DNA of 64,000 bases, taken from the NCBI GenBank assembly GCA_963818985.1, contig CAWFUJ010000009.1, positions 124,001 through 188,000 on the forward strand, written 5' to 3'. This DNA is from JAFEDN01 sp963818985. Lineage in GTDB: Bacteria; Pseudomonadota; Gammaproteobacteria; Coxiellales; Coxiellaceae. The notes under the pieces were generated by a model that searched no databases, was not told the DNA's origin, and saw only the letters and a program-made list of their open reading frames with translations. Shown piece after piece: positions 34,743 to 43,413 of this stretch (position 1 is its first letter; each line of letters opens with the position of its first letter). Position numbers and translations under genes: made by a program.

Positions 34743-35899
34743 TGCATGACTATATTAAACGTTTTTTGACGCCCAGTGGGCAAACTTATTTCTTGTTCGG
34801 TCCCCGCGGGACCGGCAAATCCACCTGGCTAAAGTTTTATTATCCCGATGCGTTGCGAATAGATCTTTTAAAGCCGGATATCATCCGCCAATACCAGGCC
34901 TACCCGGAACGGTTAGCCGAAACCGTACGCGCCGCAAAATCCAAAATCATCATCATCGATGAAGTACAAAAACTTCCGGAGCTGTTGAATGTAGTACACA
35001 GTCTAATTGAAGAAAAACAAGAATGGCAATTTATATTGACCGGATCCAGCGCTCGGAAACTGAAACGAGCTGGAGTGAATCTGCTGGGGGGGCGAGCGCT
35101 AGTGCGCCACCTGCATCCTTTCATGGCATCGGAACTGGGCGAGAGATTTTTATTAGCCGATGCCCTGCGTTATGGATTAGTACCTTTGATCATCAATAGC
35201 GTAGATCCCACTGAAACCCTCAAGGCTTATGCTGGATTATATTTAGAAGAAGAAGTAAAAACCGAAAATTGGGTGCGTAATATCGGTCATTTTTCGCGAT
35301 TCCTCGAAGTCATGAGTTTTTCTCATGGCGCTATTCTCAATGTCAGCAACATTGCCCGTGAGTGTGAAGTGTCGCGGAAATTGATCGAAGGATATCTGGA
35401 TGTTTTACAGGATTTACTGCTGAGTTTTCAGCTTCCCGTTTTTACTGTGAGAGCCAAGCGTGAAATAGTTTCGCATCCTAAATTTTATTACTTCGACGCA
35501 GGTATTTATACCAGCTTGCGGCCCGCCGGTTATTTAGATGCCCCCAGCGAACTAAACGGAGCCGGGCTGGAAGGATTGGTGGTGCAACATTTGCAGGCCT
35601 GGAATGATTACCAAGGAACGCCCAACAAATTATATTACTGGCGAACTCGCTATGGTCTGGAAGTGGACTTCATTATTGATGGCAAGGCTGGGCTTTATGC
35701 TATTGAAGTGAAAAACGCCGATAAGATTTATAATCAGGATCTCAGTGGATTAAAAGCTTTTTGTGAAGACTATCCCGAAGCAAAGCCGTTGATGCTATAC
35801 CGAGGCCAGGAGCGACTTCAAAAAGGCAAAATTCTCTGCCTACCTGTTGAAGAATTCTTAAAATCTCTCACCCCAATCCACCCAGATTTACCCCATTAA
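34742..35899 (+). CDS. AAA_14/DUF4143 family ATPase
   Basis: A 385-residue protein with Walker A FGPRGTGKST (residues 19-28) and Walker B IIIIDEVQKLP (about 75), then LTGSSARKLKR and LLGGRALVRHLHPF typical of AAA_14. The C-terminal DUF4143 part has YYWRTRYGLEVDFIIDG and YAIEVKNADK, an E-V-D...E-V-K arrangement like a PD-(D/E)xK nuclease core. These ATPases are widespread solitary mobile genes of unknown function. GC content is higher than in the broken ankyrin gene before it. No good ribosome site precedes the ATG; the start sits at the edge of a hairpin. Confidence 0.88.
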   Translation: MHDYIKRFLTPSGQTYFLFGPRGTGKSTWLKFYYPDALRIDLLKPDIIRQYQAYPERLAETVRAAKSKIIIIDEVQKLPELLNVVHSLIEEKQEWQFILTGSSARKLKRAGVNLLGGRALVRHLHPFMASELGERFLLADALRYGLVPLIINSVDPTETLKAYAGLYLEEEVKTENWVRNIGHFSRFLEVMSFSHGAILNVSNIARECEVSRKLIEGYLDVLQDLLLSFQLPVFTVRAKREIVSHPKFYYFDAGIYTSLRPAGYLDAPSELNGAGLEGLVVQHLQAWNDYQGTPNKLYYWRTRYGLEVDFIIDGKAGLYAIEVKNADKIYNQDLSGLKAFCEDYPEAKPLMLYRGQERLQKGKILCLPVEEFLKSLTPIHPDLPH

Positions 35900-36043
35900 A
35901 ACATTTATACACGAATTACTGAGCCTCCACTCGCTCGTGCGGTTATATTTTAAAAGCAGTTTTTATGAATGAATATGCACATGCTTTGGAGGGTTACGCG
36001 GCGGATGTCAAAGATGGTATCCCTTGTTGACATCAATGTTCGT

Positions 36044-37251
36044 TTAAACTAATTGCGATAAAAATGTTTTAGCCGGGACAATAATGGGACCGGTAGTTTT
36101 AAAACAGTCCTTATCAACATAAGGCAACTCCATCACTACCTGGAAGGCGTGGGGTGCATTTAATTGTTGCTGAAATTCGATGAGATTTTTACTGAGGGGT
36201 TGGTTGTTTGCCAATTTTACTTCCACCAGAAACCAAGGCTGCCGATTTTTCACTACTAAAAAATCAACTTCTTTTTTTCCAATGTCCGTAAAAAATATAA
36301 TTCATAATTTCCAAAACCCAAGTCAGTCCATAAGTTAATAGCTTTTAGAAGATGCGAGGCAATAAAGTTTTCAGCTCTGGAACCAGGACTTTCAATGACA
36401 GCCCAATCCCAGAGAAAAATTTTCGGTTCTTTGATTAAGGAGCGAGTAATATTTTTTTGCCAGGGACGCAATAAAAAACAAAAATAAAAAGATTCCAGTG
36501 TTTTTATCCATCGGCGAATGGTGTCAGCCGAAACCCGCACTTTATTGGCCAAATTTGTAAAATTAATCAGTTGTGTGGCCTGTTCTTTCAGTAATATTGT
36601 GAGTATTTCCAGTTGCCCAATGTCTAAGATACGATTTAGATCGCGTATGTCTTCTCTAATCAATTGTTCCTGTCGCAGTTGCTGCCACCGAATGCTGAAA
36701 CGGTTATTTTTTTTTAGGAAAGGCTTGGGAAAACCGCCGAATTCATAAAGCGCGGAAAAAATCTCATCATCGATCTTTTCTGGGAGACTGATTTCGTGAT
36801 CAGCCACTGTTTGCCGCAAGCATTCTCCGACAGACAAAGGATGCATGCGATAAGAAAAATATCTCCCCATTAAGCTATCACCACCCGGTTTAAAAATTTT
36901 TAATCTTGAACTGCCAGTGACGATGATTTGAGTTTTTTGATGATAGGTATCGTAAAATCCTTTTAGAAAACTTTTCCATTTCTTGAACTTGTGGATTTCA
37001 TCAAAAACAATGATCGGTTTTTGACGGGATAATTCGTCGAGCTTGGCGTAAGTCGCTATACTTAGAGGCCCCTCTAATATTAGCTGACGATGGTCCTGGT
37101 TATCCCAATTTAAATAGGTGAAATGATCTGTTAGCGTCTGTGCGGATTGACTGACTGTGGTCTTGCCTACTTGCCGGGGACCCTCCAGAAACATCATTTC
37201 TCCATCGTCAGAAAAGTGGTGTTTTATCAGAGATTCATAAACTCTTTTCAT
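36044..37251 (-). pseudogene. Second AAA_14/DUF4143 ATPase, frameshifted
   Basis: The first frame (37251 to 36256, 331 residues) has Walker A LEGPRQVGKTT (about 21-31), Walker B PIIVFDEIHKFKKW (about 83), IVTGSSRLK and a winged-helix-like DTIRRWIKTLESF. It ends in a short wrong-frame tail after YELYFLRT. In another frame the expected DIGKKEVDFLVVKNRQPW.LVEVKLANN continues to the stop at 36044, completing the nuclease-like EVD...EVK motif. The switch lies near the T6 run at about 36295. One base change would restore a protein of about 400 residues. It faces the first ATPase gene (34742-35899), from which it differs strongly in sequence. Confidence 0.85.
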
Positions 37252-37281
37252 AATAAATCCTAATATATCAATAGCTTAATT

Positions 37282-37327
37282 TGATTATTATACGATGCAT
37301 GAGGAAATAATCATGATTATTATACGA
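37282..37327 (-). promoter_or_regulatory. 14-bp direct repeat and promoter upstream of the second ATPase
   Basis: TGATTATTATACGA occurs exactly at 37282-37295 and 37314-37327, a 32-bp period (about three helix turns). On the minus strand each copy contains TCGTATAATAATCA, with a perfect TATAAT. The copy nearer the gene lies about 30-45 bases before its start at 37251. Either two promoters or a pair of operator sites overlapping the -10. Confidence 0.45.
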
Positions 37328-37406
37328 CATATCGTCTAAGAATCAAGGACTAATGGAAGTAGCTATAATCTGATTTTGCCATTTTGCGTTCGCGAGAGGT
37401 GGTAAT

Positions 37407-37673
37407 CTATTCTTCACCAAAACCGTCATTAATGAGTTCGCTGATTTTTTCTAATGCCAGCTCTTCATCGGGGCCGGAAACTATTAATATTATTTCTGCG
37501 CCTTGCGCTGCTCCTAGCGCCATCGTGCCAAGGATACTTTTTGCATTGATTTCACGGTGATCATAACTCAGCAAAATTTCGCTTTGAAAGCGTCCAGCCA
37601 AATTAATTAATTTGACCGAGGCTCGCGCATGTAAGCCAAGTTTATTCACAATAGTTAGTTTTTTTTGGAGCAT
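37407..37673 (-). CDS. HPr/NPr phosphocarrier protein
   Basis: Small phosphocarrier of the PTS, 88 residues. The phosphorylated His is in LGLHARAS (residues 12-19). The Ser-phosphorylation region INAKSILGTMALGAAQG (about 42-58) keeps the Ser that HPr kinase would modify. The C-terminal helix has the usual ALEKISELI. Overlap of 19 bases with the HPr kinase gene and lack of any sugar-PTS genes nearby point to a regulatory PTS (NPr type) rather than sugar uptake. Confidence 0.93.
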   Translation of the reverse strand: MLQKKLTIVNKLGLHARASVKLINLAGRFQSEILLSYDHREINAKSILGTMALGAAQGAEIILIVSGPDEELALEKISELINDGFGEE

Positions 37674-38095
37674 AAATCCTCTATGTGGCTGGCACGACTT
37701 GATTGTTTAGCAATTGAAATGATTCGCGGAATGCTCATCGAAAAGATTGTTTGAGTCGAAATTTTTTCTTGCGCAAGATCATCCAAATTATCGAGCAAAT
37801 AAACGATCAAATCTAATCGTTGTTGCACTTTGATCGATGTGTGACCCCAGATTAGAGTGGCGTCGAGCATTCCAGCATTTCTCAACCATAATTGGCCACG
37901 GATAGTAGGGGGACATCGGGCTAATAAATGCCGTTGCTGAAGATATATATCAGTTGCATCATCGCTAATCAAGCGATGACCTCGATTTAATAAATTAACT
38001 GCCAGGTTGCTTTTGCCAATGCCAGGTTTTCCAGTAATTAAAACACCCATTTGATGAACGCATAGCATCGTGCCATGTAAAGTGACTCTATTCAA
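37655..38095 (-). CDS. hprK: HPr kinase/phosphorylase, short form
   Basis: A 146-residue protein corresponding to the catalytic C-terminal domain of HPr kinase. The P-loop TGKPGIGKSNLAVNLL is at residues 21-36, SDDATDIYL at about 44 follows, and PTIRGQLWLRNAGMLD (about 62-77) is the phosphatase/kinase signature area. The N-terminal domain of Gram-positive HprK is missing, as in the short forms of alphaproteobacteria. The expected late K-x-x-x loop is less clear. Location between hpf and ptsH supports a role in phosphorylating the NPr Ser. Confidence 0.87.
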   Translation of the reverse strand: MNRVTLHGTMLCVHQMGVLITGKPGIGKSNLAVNLLNRGHRLISDDATDIYLQQRHLLARCPPTIRGQLWLRNAGMLDATLIWGHTSIKVQQRLDLIVYLLDNLDDLAQEKISTQTIFSMSIPRIISIAKQSSRASHIEDLCSKKN

Positions 38096-38099
38096 CGAA

Positions 38100-38390
38100 T
38101 TAACCGTGATCAGTTAGTTTTTCTTTGTATTTATTCAATTGCCGAATAATTTTATCGACCAGTTTATCGATACTCTCATAGATATCTTCAGAGCTTGCTT
38201 TAGCATGGATCTGGGTGCCGGGAACGCTAATATTAGCTTCAGCGATCTGATTCAGTTTCTCCACATGAAAAGTTAAATGAATATGAGAAATTTTATCGGC
38301 TAAGGAATTAATCCTTTGTAGTTTTTTTTCTGCATAACTACGAATTGCACCTGTCATTTCGATATTTTGACCGGTCATTTGAATTTGCAT
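38100..38390 (-). CDS. hpf: Ribosome hibernation promoting factor (short)
   Basis: A 96-residue HPF/YfiA domain protein: QIQMTGQNIEMTGAIRSYAEKKL, then HIHLTFHVEKLNQIAEANISVPG and the C-terminal YESIDKLVDKIIRQLNKYKEKL. It binds the 30S subunit and promotes 100S dimers in stationary phase. It lies between lptB and hprK, the usual lptB-(rpoN)-hpf-ptsN neighbourhood, here without rpoN and ptsN. Confidence 0.94.
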   Translation of the reverse strand: MQIQMTGQNIEMTGAIRSYAEKKLQRINSLADKISHIHLTFHVEKLNQIAEANISVPGTQIHAKASSEDIYESIDKLVDKIIRQLNKYKEKLTDHG

Positions 38391-38423
38391 AGTTGTCTCC
38401 TTTATTTGAAATAACTAGAATGT

Positions 38424-39149
38424 TCACAAATTAAAATCTTCTCCTAAATATACCTCCCGAACTTTTTGATTATTTAATATTTCTTGAGGAGAGCCTTGGG
38501 CTAAGATTTGCCCATCCGAGACAATATAAGCGCGTTGACATATGTCTAAAGTTTCCCGCACATTGTGATCGGTAATTAATATGCCAATGCCGCGTTCAGA
38601 TAAGTGGGTAATTGTTCGTTTGATATCTATCACTGAAATAGGGTCAATACCAGCAAAAGGCTCATCGAGTAAAATAAATTTAGGATCGCACGCTAACGCC
38701 CGAGCTATTTCCACTCGACGACTTTCCCCGCCGGAAAGACTAATCGCCATAATTTCTTTTAAATGTTCAATATGAAACTCGTGGAGTAAATGCTCGAGTT
38801 TTTCTCGCTTTTGCTGTTTGGAAAGATCGCGACGTAGCTGTAAAATTGCCATAATATTTTCAGCCACACTCAATTTGCGAAAAATTGAACGTTCCTGAGG
38901 TAAATAACCCAGGCCAAGACGAGCTCTTTTATGCAAAGGTTGTTTGGTGATTTCTTGTTCATCAAGAAAAACTTGACCACCATCCGCGATCACCAAGCCA
39001 ATGATCATGTTAAACGTCGTGGTTTTGCCGGCGCCATTTGGACCCAATAGGCCGACCACTTCACCATCGTTAATATGCACAGAAACACTTTTTACCACTT
39101 GCCGTGATTTGTAATGTTTACTCAGCTCATTGGTTTTTAATTGGGGCAT
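38424..39149 (-). CDS. lptB: LPS export ABC transporter ATPase
   Basis: Energises LPS extraction from the inner membrane as LptB2FG. Walker A GPNGAGKTT is at residues 35-43, the Q-loop in LGYLPQERSIFRKL, signature LSGGESRRVEIARAL at about 139, Walker B FILLDEPFAGIDP at about 158 and the switch His in ITDHN. At 241 residues it equals E. coli LptB. It overlaps the lptA stop by 23 bases. Confidence 0.96.
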   Translation of the reverse strand: MPQLKTNELSKHYKSRQVVKSVSVHINDGEVVGLLGPNGAGKTTTFNMIIGLVIADGGQVFLDEQEITKQPLHKRARLGLGYLPQERSIFRKLSVAENIMAILQLRRDLSKQQKREKLEHLLHEFHIEHLKEIMAISLSGGESRRVEIARALACDPKFILLDEPFAGIDPISVIDIKRTITHLSERGIGILITDHNVRETLDICQRAYIVSDGQILAQGSPQEILNNQKVREVYLGEDFNL

Positions 39150-39702
39150 GATTTAAGAGTTCACCTTGTGGAGGAGATAGAGCCGGTGCTTTTTTTTGCG
39201 GCTGAAGAATGAACACCGATCGCTCATTCGCTTTAGTTGGTTTTGAACGAACAATGCCATTTTTCATATCGTACCATATATGCGGGCCAGTAAAAATATT
39301 ACCTTGCTTCACCTTGCCATTGCCCTCTAGTAAAATCGTTTTATCGTTAGGATTATACGTGATTTTGAAAGCCTCGACATAAAGGCGTTCTTTATTTGGT
39401 GAGAGCAGGGTATTGTAAAGAGCAGGTTTACCGAAAATTTCTATATACTTAATTTGATTGTTTTCGCCTTGGTAAACCAGGACTTTATCGCCTTTTAGGT
39501 GAGATGAGCCTTGTTCGGTTTGAACGTTACCTTCATAAATCAGGATGCGTTGTTCGCGATCATATGTAGCAGAATGGGAGTCAACATACATCGGTTGATA
39601 TTTATCTGTATCCAAAGCCCATGCTATTGTTGAGCTGCACAGTAAAATTATCGCAATTAATTTCTTATTAAGCTTTATTCCCAGGGGATGGCGGTGGTAC
39701 AT
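39127..39702 (-). CDS. lptA: LPS transport periplasmic protein
   Basis: Periplasmic bridge protein that passes LPS to the outer membrane. The ATG at 39702 has TTAGAGG about 6 bases upstream and overlaps the end of lptC. A signal peptide (KLIAIILLCSSTIAWA, cut before LDTDK) is followed by the OstA/LptA jellyroll repeats: YVDSHSATYDREQRILIYEGNV, GSSHLKGDKVLVY and ITYNPNDKTILLEGNGKVKQG (in parts). At 191 residues it matches E. coli (185). Confidence 0.93.
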   Translation of the reverse strand: MYHRHPLGIKLNKKLIAIILLCSSTIAWALDTDKYQPMYVDSHSATYDREQRILIYEGNVQTEQGSSHLKGDKVLVYQGENNQIKYIEIFGKPALYNTLLSPNKERLYVEAFKITYNPNDKTILLEGNGKVKQGNIFTGPHIWYDMKNGIVRSKPTKANERSVFILQPQKKAPALSPPQGELLNHAPIKNQ

Positions 39703-40244
39703 AAGTGCCTCTAACTGCAGATAGTAATTTAAATATCCCTGCCTTAAAATAAACTTCCATGCCGTTGGCTTGGATAAAAGTATCCGGCCGAATAATAGTT
39801 ACTTTTTGATCCGTTTCCGCAAAAGAACGATGTGGATAGATGGTCATCGAAGTAGTGAGAATGGTAGTTTCAGGAGAATTAAGCTCGGGAGCTTGGTGAA
39901 CTTTGACCCCTCCCCCAAAAATTGATCTCTGCCCCATCTTCGATTGCTTTGCCTTGGGGGGCATTGACTGTCCAGGGAGTGCGTTGATTAGTAAATCCGA
40001 TGACTTCAGGGCGATCAAAATAAGAAGTTTTGTCTTTAGAAAAATGCGTCATTTTTGGGGTATAAAGACGACTATGGACTAAGCCTTGCGGGTCAAACTG
40101 AGTATAATGGGCTTCGATAATATAGCCATCGACGGTCTTTTGCTGGACGACAGTTTGACTAAGGCGACGTTGATTTCCGAGAACAACCCATAAACTCACA
40201 CTGACAAGAGTGATTAAAGCAAGGCTCATCCATCGTAACTTCAT
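39668..40244 (-). pseudogene. lptC: LPS export protein LptC, single-base frameshift
   Basis: The gene is whole except for one indel. The first frame (from 40244) has the membrane anchor LALITLVSVSLWVVL and the LptC strands YTPKMTHFSKDKTSYFDRPEV and APQGKAIEDGAEINFWG. At about 39908-39916 a G-rich run (GGGGGAGGGG on the minus strand) shifts the frame. The second frame carries on with VKVHQAPELNSPETTILTTSMTIYP to the stop at 39668. The total of 577 bases is one more than 192 codons, and E. coli LptC has 191 residues. LptC is normally essential, so a consensus error in the G run is the likelier explanation. It lies between kdsC and lptA as usual. Confidence 0.9.
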
Positions 40245-40726
40245 ACGGTGATATCTTTAGTTTGAGTTTGCAATAAGCGGTCACAGGCTTCACGAACTGC
40301 ACCCATGCCACCCTCCTTTTGAGTTTGCCAATTGGCTATGGCTTTTACTTCTGGGCAGGCATTGGCCACCGCAATGCTCAGGCCGACTCTGCGCATGACT
40401 GGAAGATCTGGAAGATCATCACCGATATAAGCTACTTCTTGAGGTTTGATATTTAACTCGTTGATTAAATTTTCGAAAACAATCATTTTATCATGACAAT
40501 TTTGAAAGACAAGAGTGATATTGAGTTCGGCCATCCGAGCTGTGACACTCTGACTTGTCCGTCCAGAAATAATTGCAATTTGGACCCCAGCATTTTGTAA
40601 ACGTTTTAGGCCAACCCCGTCATGGGTGTGAAAACGTTTTATTTCTTCACCATGAGTGGTTAACCAAATGGTGCCATCTGTCAATACGCCGTCCACATCT
40701 AATATCAGTAATTTAATGGCAGTCAT
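40241..40726 (-). CDS. kdsC: 3-deoxy-D-manno-octulosonate 8-phosphate phosphatase
   Basis: HAD-family phosphatase that makes free Kdo for LPS inner core. Nucleophile motif LDVDGVLTDG is at residues 9-18, motif II AIISGR at about 52, and motif III/IV VAYIGDDLPDLPVM at about 98. The Kdo8P loop FHTHDGVGLKRL is at about 32. At 161 residues it is slightly shorter than E. coli's 188. It touches kdsD by one base and overlaps lptC by four. Confidence 0.95.
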   Translation of the reverse strand: MTAIKLLILDVDGVLTDGTIWLTTHGEEIKRFHTHDGVGLKRLQNAGVQIAIISGRTSQSVTARMAELNITLVFQNCHDKMIVFENLINELNIKPQEVAYIGDDLPDLPVMRRVGLSIAVANACPEVKAIANWQTQKEGGMGAVREACDRLLQTQTKDITV

Positions 40727-41718
40727 CAGGCCACTCGTGCTTGTAATAAATCATGGATATGAATCACGCCCAGCGGGTGATGATGGGCATCGATCACGAC
40801 CACTGCGGTGATCTTATGAGCTTGCATAATTTGTAAAGCGGTTGCCGCCAGAAGTTTGGGAGTTAAGGTAATACAATTTTTACTCATGACTTCATGGATC
40901 ACTGTGCTATGTATGTCCCGGCCTTTATCCAGAGTGCGTCGTAAGTCGCCATCAGTAAAGACTCCAGATAACCGGCCTTGGTCATCAATGATGGTGGTCA
41001 TTCCTAGGCGTTTTCGGGTCACTTCTACTAATGCGTCGCTTAATAAACAGGATTGTGGAACTACGGGCATGGCATCGCCGCTGTGCATCAAATCATCGAT
41101 ATGTAACAATAACCGCCGGCCTAATGACCCACCGGGATGGGAGAAGGCAAAATCTTGAGCAGTAAAGCCTCGGGACCCTAATAACGCAATCGCTAAAGCG
41201 TCGCCCATTACTAAAGCTGCAGTGCTGCTGGCGGTGGGTGCTAAACCCAGAGGACAAGCCTCTTGTTCAACACTGACATCCAAATGGACATTAGCACCTA
41301 AGGCTAATGTGGAATCAGGCTTGCCGGTAATGGCAATCATATTGACTCCGATCCGTTTAACGGAGGGAAGAAGATTCAATAATTCTGGAGTCTCACCTGA
41401 ACTAGATAAGATAATTAAAGTATCTGTGCCAATAATCATCCCCATATCGCCATGGCTGGCTTCCCCTGGATGAACAAAGAAAGCAGGAGTCCCGGTACTG
41501 GCTAATGTGGAGGCAATTTTCCTTCCCACATGTCCAGATTTGCCCATGCCCATCACCACGATTCGACCCTGGCAATCCAGCAATAGTTGGCAGGCTCTGC
41601 TGAAACGATGGTCGATGCGCTGTTCTAAAGCCGAGATCGCTTGCAATTCAGTGCGGATAACTGCTTTACCAAGTTGACAAAACTGTTCAACTTTTACATC
41701 TTGTGGAGCTTCAATCAT
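40726..41718 (-). CDS. kdsD: Arabinose-5-phosphate isomerase
   Basis: Converts ribulose 5-phosphate to arabinose 5-phosphate, the first step to Kdo. A SIS domain (IVVMGMGKSGHVGRKIASTLASTG, in parts; HPGEASHGDMGMI; ILSSSGETPELL) is followed by two CBS domains. The ATG at 41718 gives 330 residues (E. coli KdsD 328). A frame upstream to 41775 has a Met but no better ribosome site, so the start is not certain. Head of kdsD-kdsC-lptC-lptA-lptB, divergent from mlaF. Confidence 0.94.
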   Translation of the reverse strand: MIEAPQDVKVEQFCQLGKAVIRTELQAISALEQRIDHRFSRACQLLLDCQGRIVVMGMGKSGHVGRKIASTLASTGTPAFFVHPGEASHGDMGMIIGTDTLIILSSSGETPELLNLLPSVKRIGVNMIAITGKPDSTLALGANVHLDVSVEQEACPLGLAPTASSTAALVMGDALAIALLGSRGFTAQDFAFSHPGGSLGRRLLLHIDDLMHSGDAMPVVPQSCLLSDALVEVTRKRLGMTTIIDDQGRLSGVFTDGDLRRTLDKGRDIHSTVIHEVMSKNCITLTPKLLAATALQIMQAHKITAVVVIDAHHHPLGVIHIHDLLQARVA

Positions 41719-41824
41719 AAGATTACAATCCCAAGGGGTTACAGGCGGTGAGCCGGTGAGCATATGAGTATGCAAATAACTTTACTTAGGCTATGATTAT
41801 AGCAGATTTACTAGAGGAATAGGA

Positions 41825-42634
41825 ATGGCTGAGGAACAAGCCGAATCAATTATTAAGATTCGTCAATTGAGTTTTTCCCGTGGGGGTCGGTCGATTTTTA
41901 ACGGCATTGATCTCGATGTACCTTATAACAAAATCATTGCAATCATGGGGCCGAGCGGCACAGGCAAAACCACTTTATTGAATTTAATCGGCGGTCGGAT
42001 TAAACCGGATTCTGGTTCAATCCTGGTCCATGGGGTAGAAGTTGCCGACTTATCACGCAATGATTTATATCGGCTTCGGCGCCGCATCGGAGTATTATTT
42101 CAAGAAGGCGCTTTGTTCACCGATTTAAATGTAAAAGAAAACGTAGCCTTTCCGTTGCGAGAGCATACCAATCTCCCAGAAGATATGATTCAAGATTTAG
42201 TGCGGATGCAACTCCATGCCGTTGGATTACGCGGCGCTTTAAATTTAAAAATTGAACAATTATCGGGTGGAATGGCCAGGCGAGTGGCCTTAGCAAGAGC
42301 CACGGTACTCGGGCCAGAATTAATGATGTATGATGAGCCATTCACGGGTCAGGATCCTATCTCTCGCGGGGTGTTAGTCAAACTGATTCGCGAACTTAAC
42401 GATGCATTAGGATTAACATCAGTATTAGTTTCGCACGACGTTAAAGAGACAGCGGAAATTGCTGATTATATTTATATTTTAGCCGGTGGAAAAATAATAG
42501 GTGAGGGTAAGCCTGAACAATTGCTCGCCGATTCTACCCCTGAAATTAAACAATTTACCCATGGTTTGCCCGACGGCCCTGTGGCCTTTCACTATGCTGC
42601 TAAAACCTATGAAGAGGATTTGAAATTGTGTTGA
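41825..42634 (+). CDS. mlaF: Mla phospholipid transport ATPase
   Basis: ATPase of the MlaFEDB complex that maintains outer-membrane lipid asymmetry. Walker A GPSGTGKTT is at residues 43-51, signature LSGGMARRVALARA at about 146, Walker B LMMYDEPFTGQDP at about 171, and VSHDVKE with the switch His. At 269 residues it equals E. coli MlaF. GAGG/AGGA precedes the ATG. It overlaps mlaE by 7 bases. Confidence 0.95.
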   Translation: MAEEQAESIIKIRQLSFSRGGRSIFNGIDLDVPYNKIIAIMGPSGTGKTTLLNLIGGRIKPDSGSILVHGVEVADLSRNDLYRLRRRIGVLFQEGALFTDLNVKENVAFPLREHTNLPEDMIQDLVRMQLHAVGLRGALNLKIEQLSGGMARRVALARATVLGPELMMYDEPFTGQDPISRGVLVKLIRELNDALGLTSVLVSHDVKETAEIADYIYILAGGKIIGEGKPEQLLADSTPEIKQFTHGLPDGPVAFHYAAKTYEEDLKLC

Positions 42635-43411
42635 ATTATTTACAAAGTTTAGGTCGGGTGGGCGTGGATTTTTGTGAACAACTCGGCTTATCTGGAATAT
42701 TTTTAGTGCGGGCCATATTTTGCCGACCCAAATGGAAGCAGGCATGGCCGCTGTTGTCAACGCAACTCTATAAAGTAGGGGTTCTGTCTTTATTGATCAT
42801 TCTTTTGTCGGCACTGTTTATTGGCATGGTGGTGGCGTTACAAGGCTACAACACATTACGTAAATTTGGTTCTGAACAAGCCTTAGGGCAATTGGTGGCT
42901 TTGAGTGTAGTACGCGAATTAGGCCCAGTCGTTGCTGCTTTATTATTTGCTGGGCGTGCAGGTTCAGCACTGACAGCAGAGTTAGGTTTAATGCGCGCAA
43001 CTCAACAAATCGGTGGCATGGAAATGATGGCAGTAGACCCTATGTGGCGAGTTGTCGTGCCAAGATTATGGGCAGGATTATTGGCGATGCCGATACTGGC
43101 CATTTTATTCAATGTGGTGGCTATCCTAGGCGGACATTTTGTCGGTGTAGATTGGCTAGGGGTAGACAATGGGGCGTTTTGGAATAATATGCAAGACTGC
43201 GTTGGATTTTCGGGAAGATATTCTAAATGGTGTTATTAAAAGTGTGGTTTTTGGCTTTGTCATCACTTGGGTATCTGTGTATCAGGGCTATTATTCAGAG
43301 CCTAATGCGGCGGGTATCAGCCGAGCAACCACTAGAACGGTGGTGATTTCGTCATTGTTAGTGTTAGCATTAGATTTTGTACTTACGTCTTTGATGATGG
43401 GAGGTTGGTAA
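42628..43411 (+). pseudogene. mlaE: Mla permease MlaE, single-base frameshift
   Basis: From a GTG at 42628 the frame encodes the MlaE permease (LFIGMVVALQGYNTL, ELGPVVAALLFAGRAGSALTAELG in parts, MRATQQIGGMEMMAVDP). At about 43203, after NMQDCV, the frame runs into a false end. The +1 frame supplies DFREDILNGVIKSVVFGFVITWVSVYQG (in parts) and TTRTVVISSLLVLALDFVLTSLMMGGW. Removing one G from GTTGGATTTT restores 260 residues, exactly the E. coli length. This is most simply a sequence error, since the rest of the operon is intact. Confidence 0.9.
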
Positions 43412-43413
43412 TT

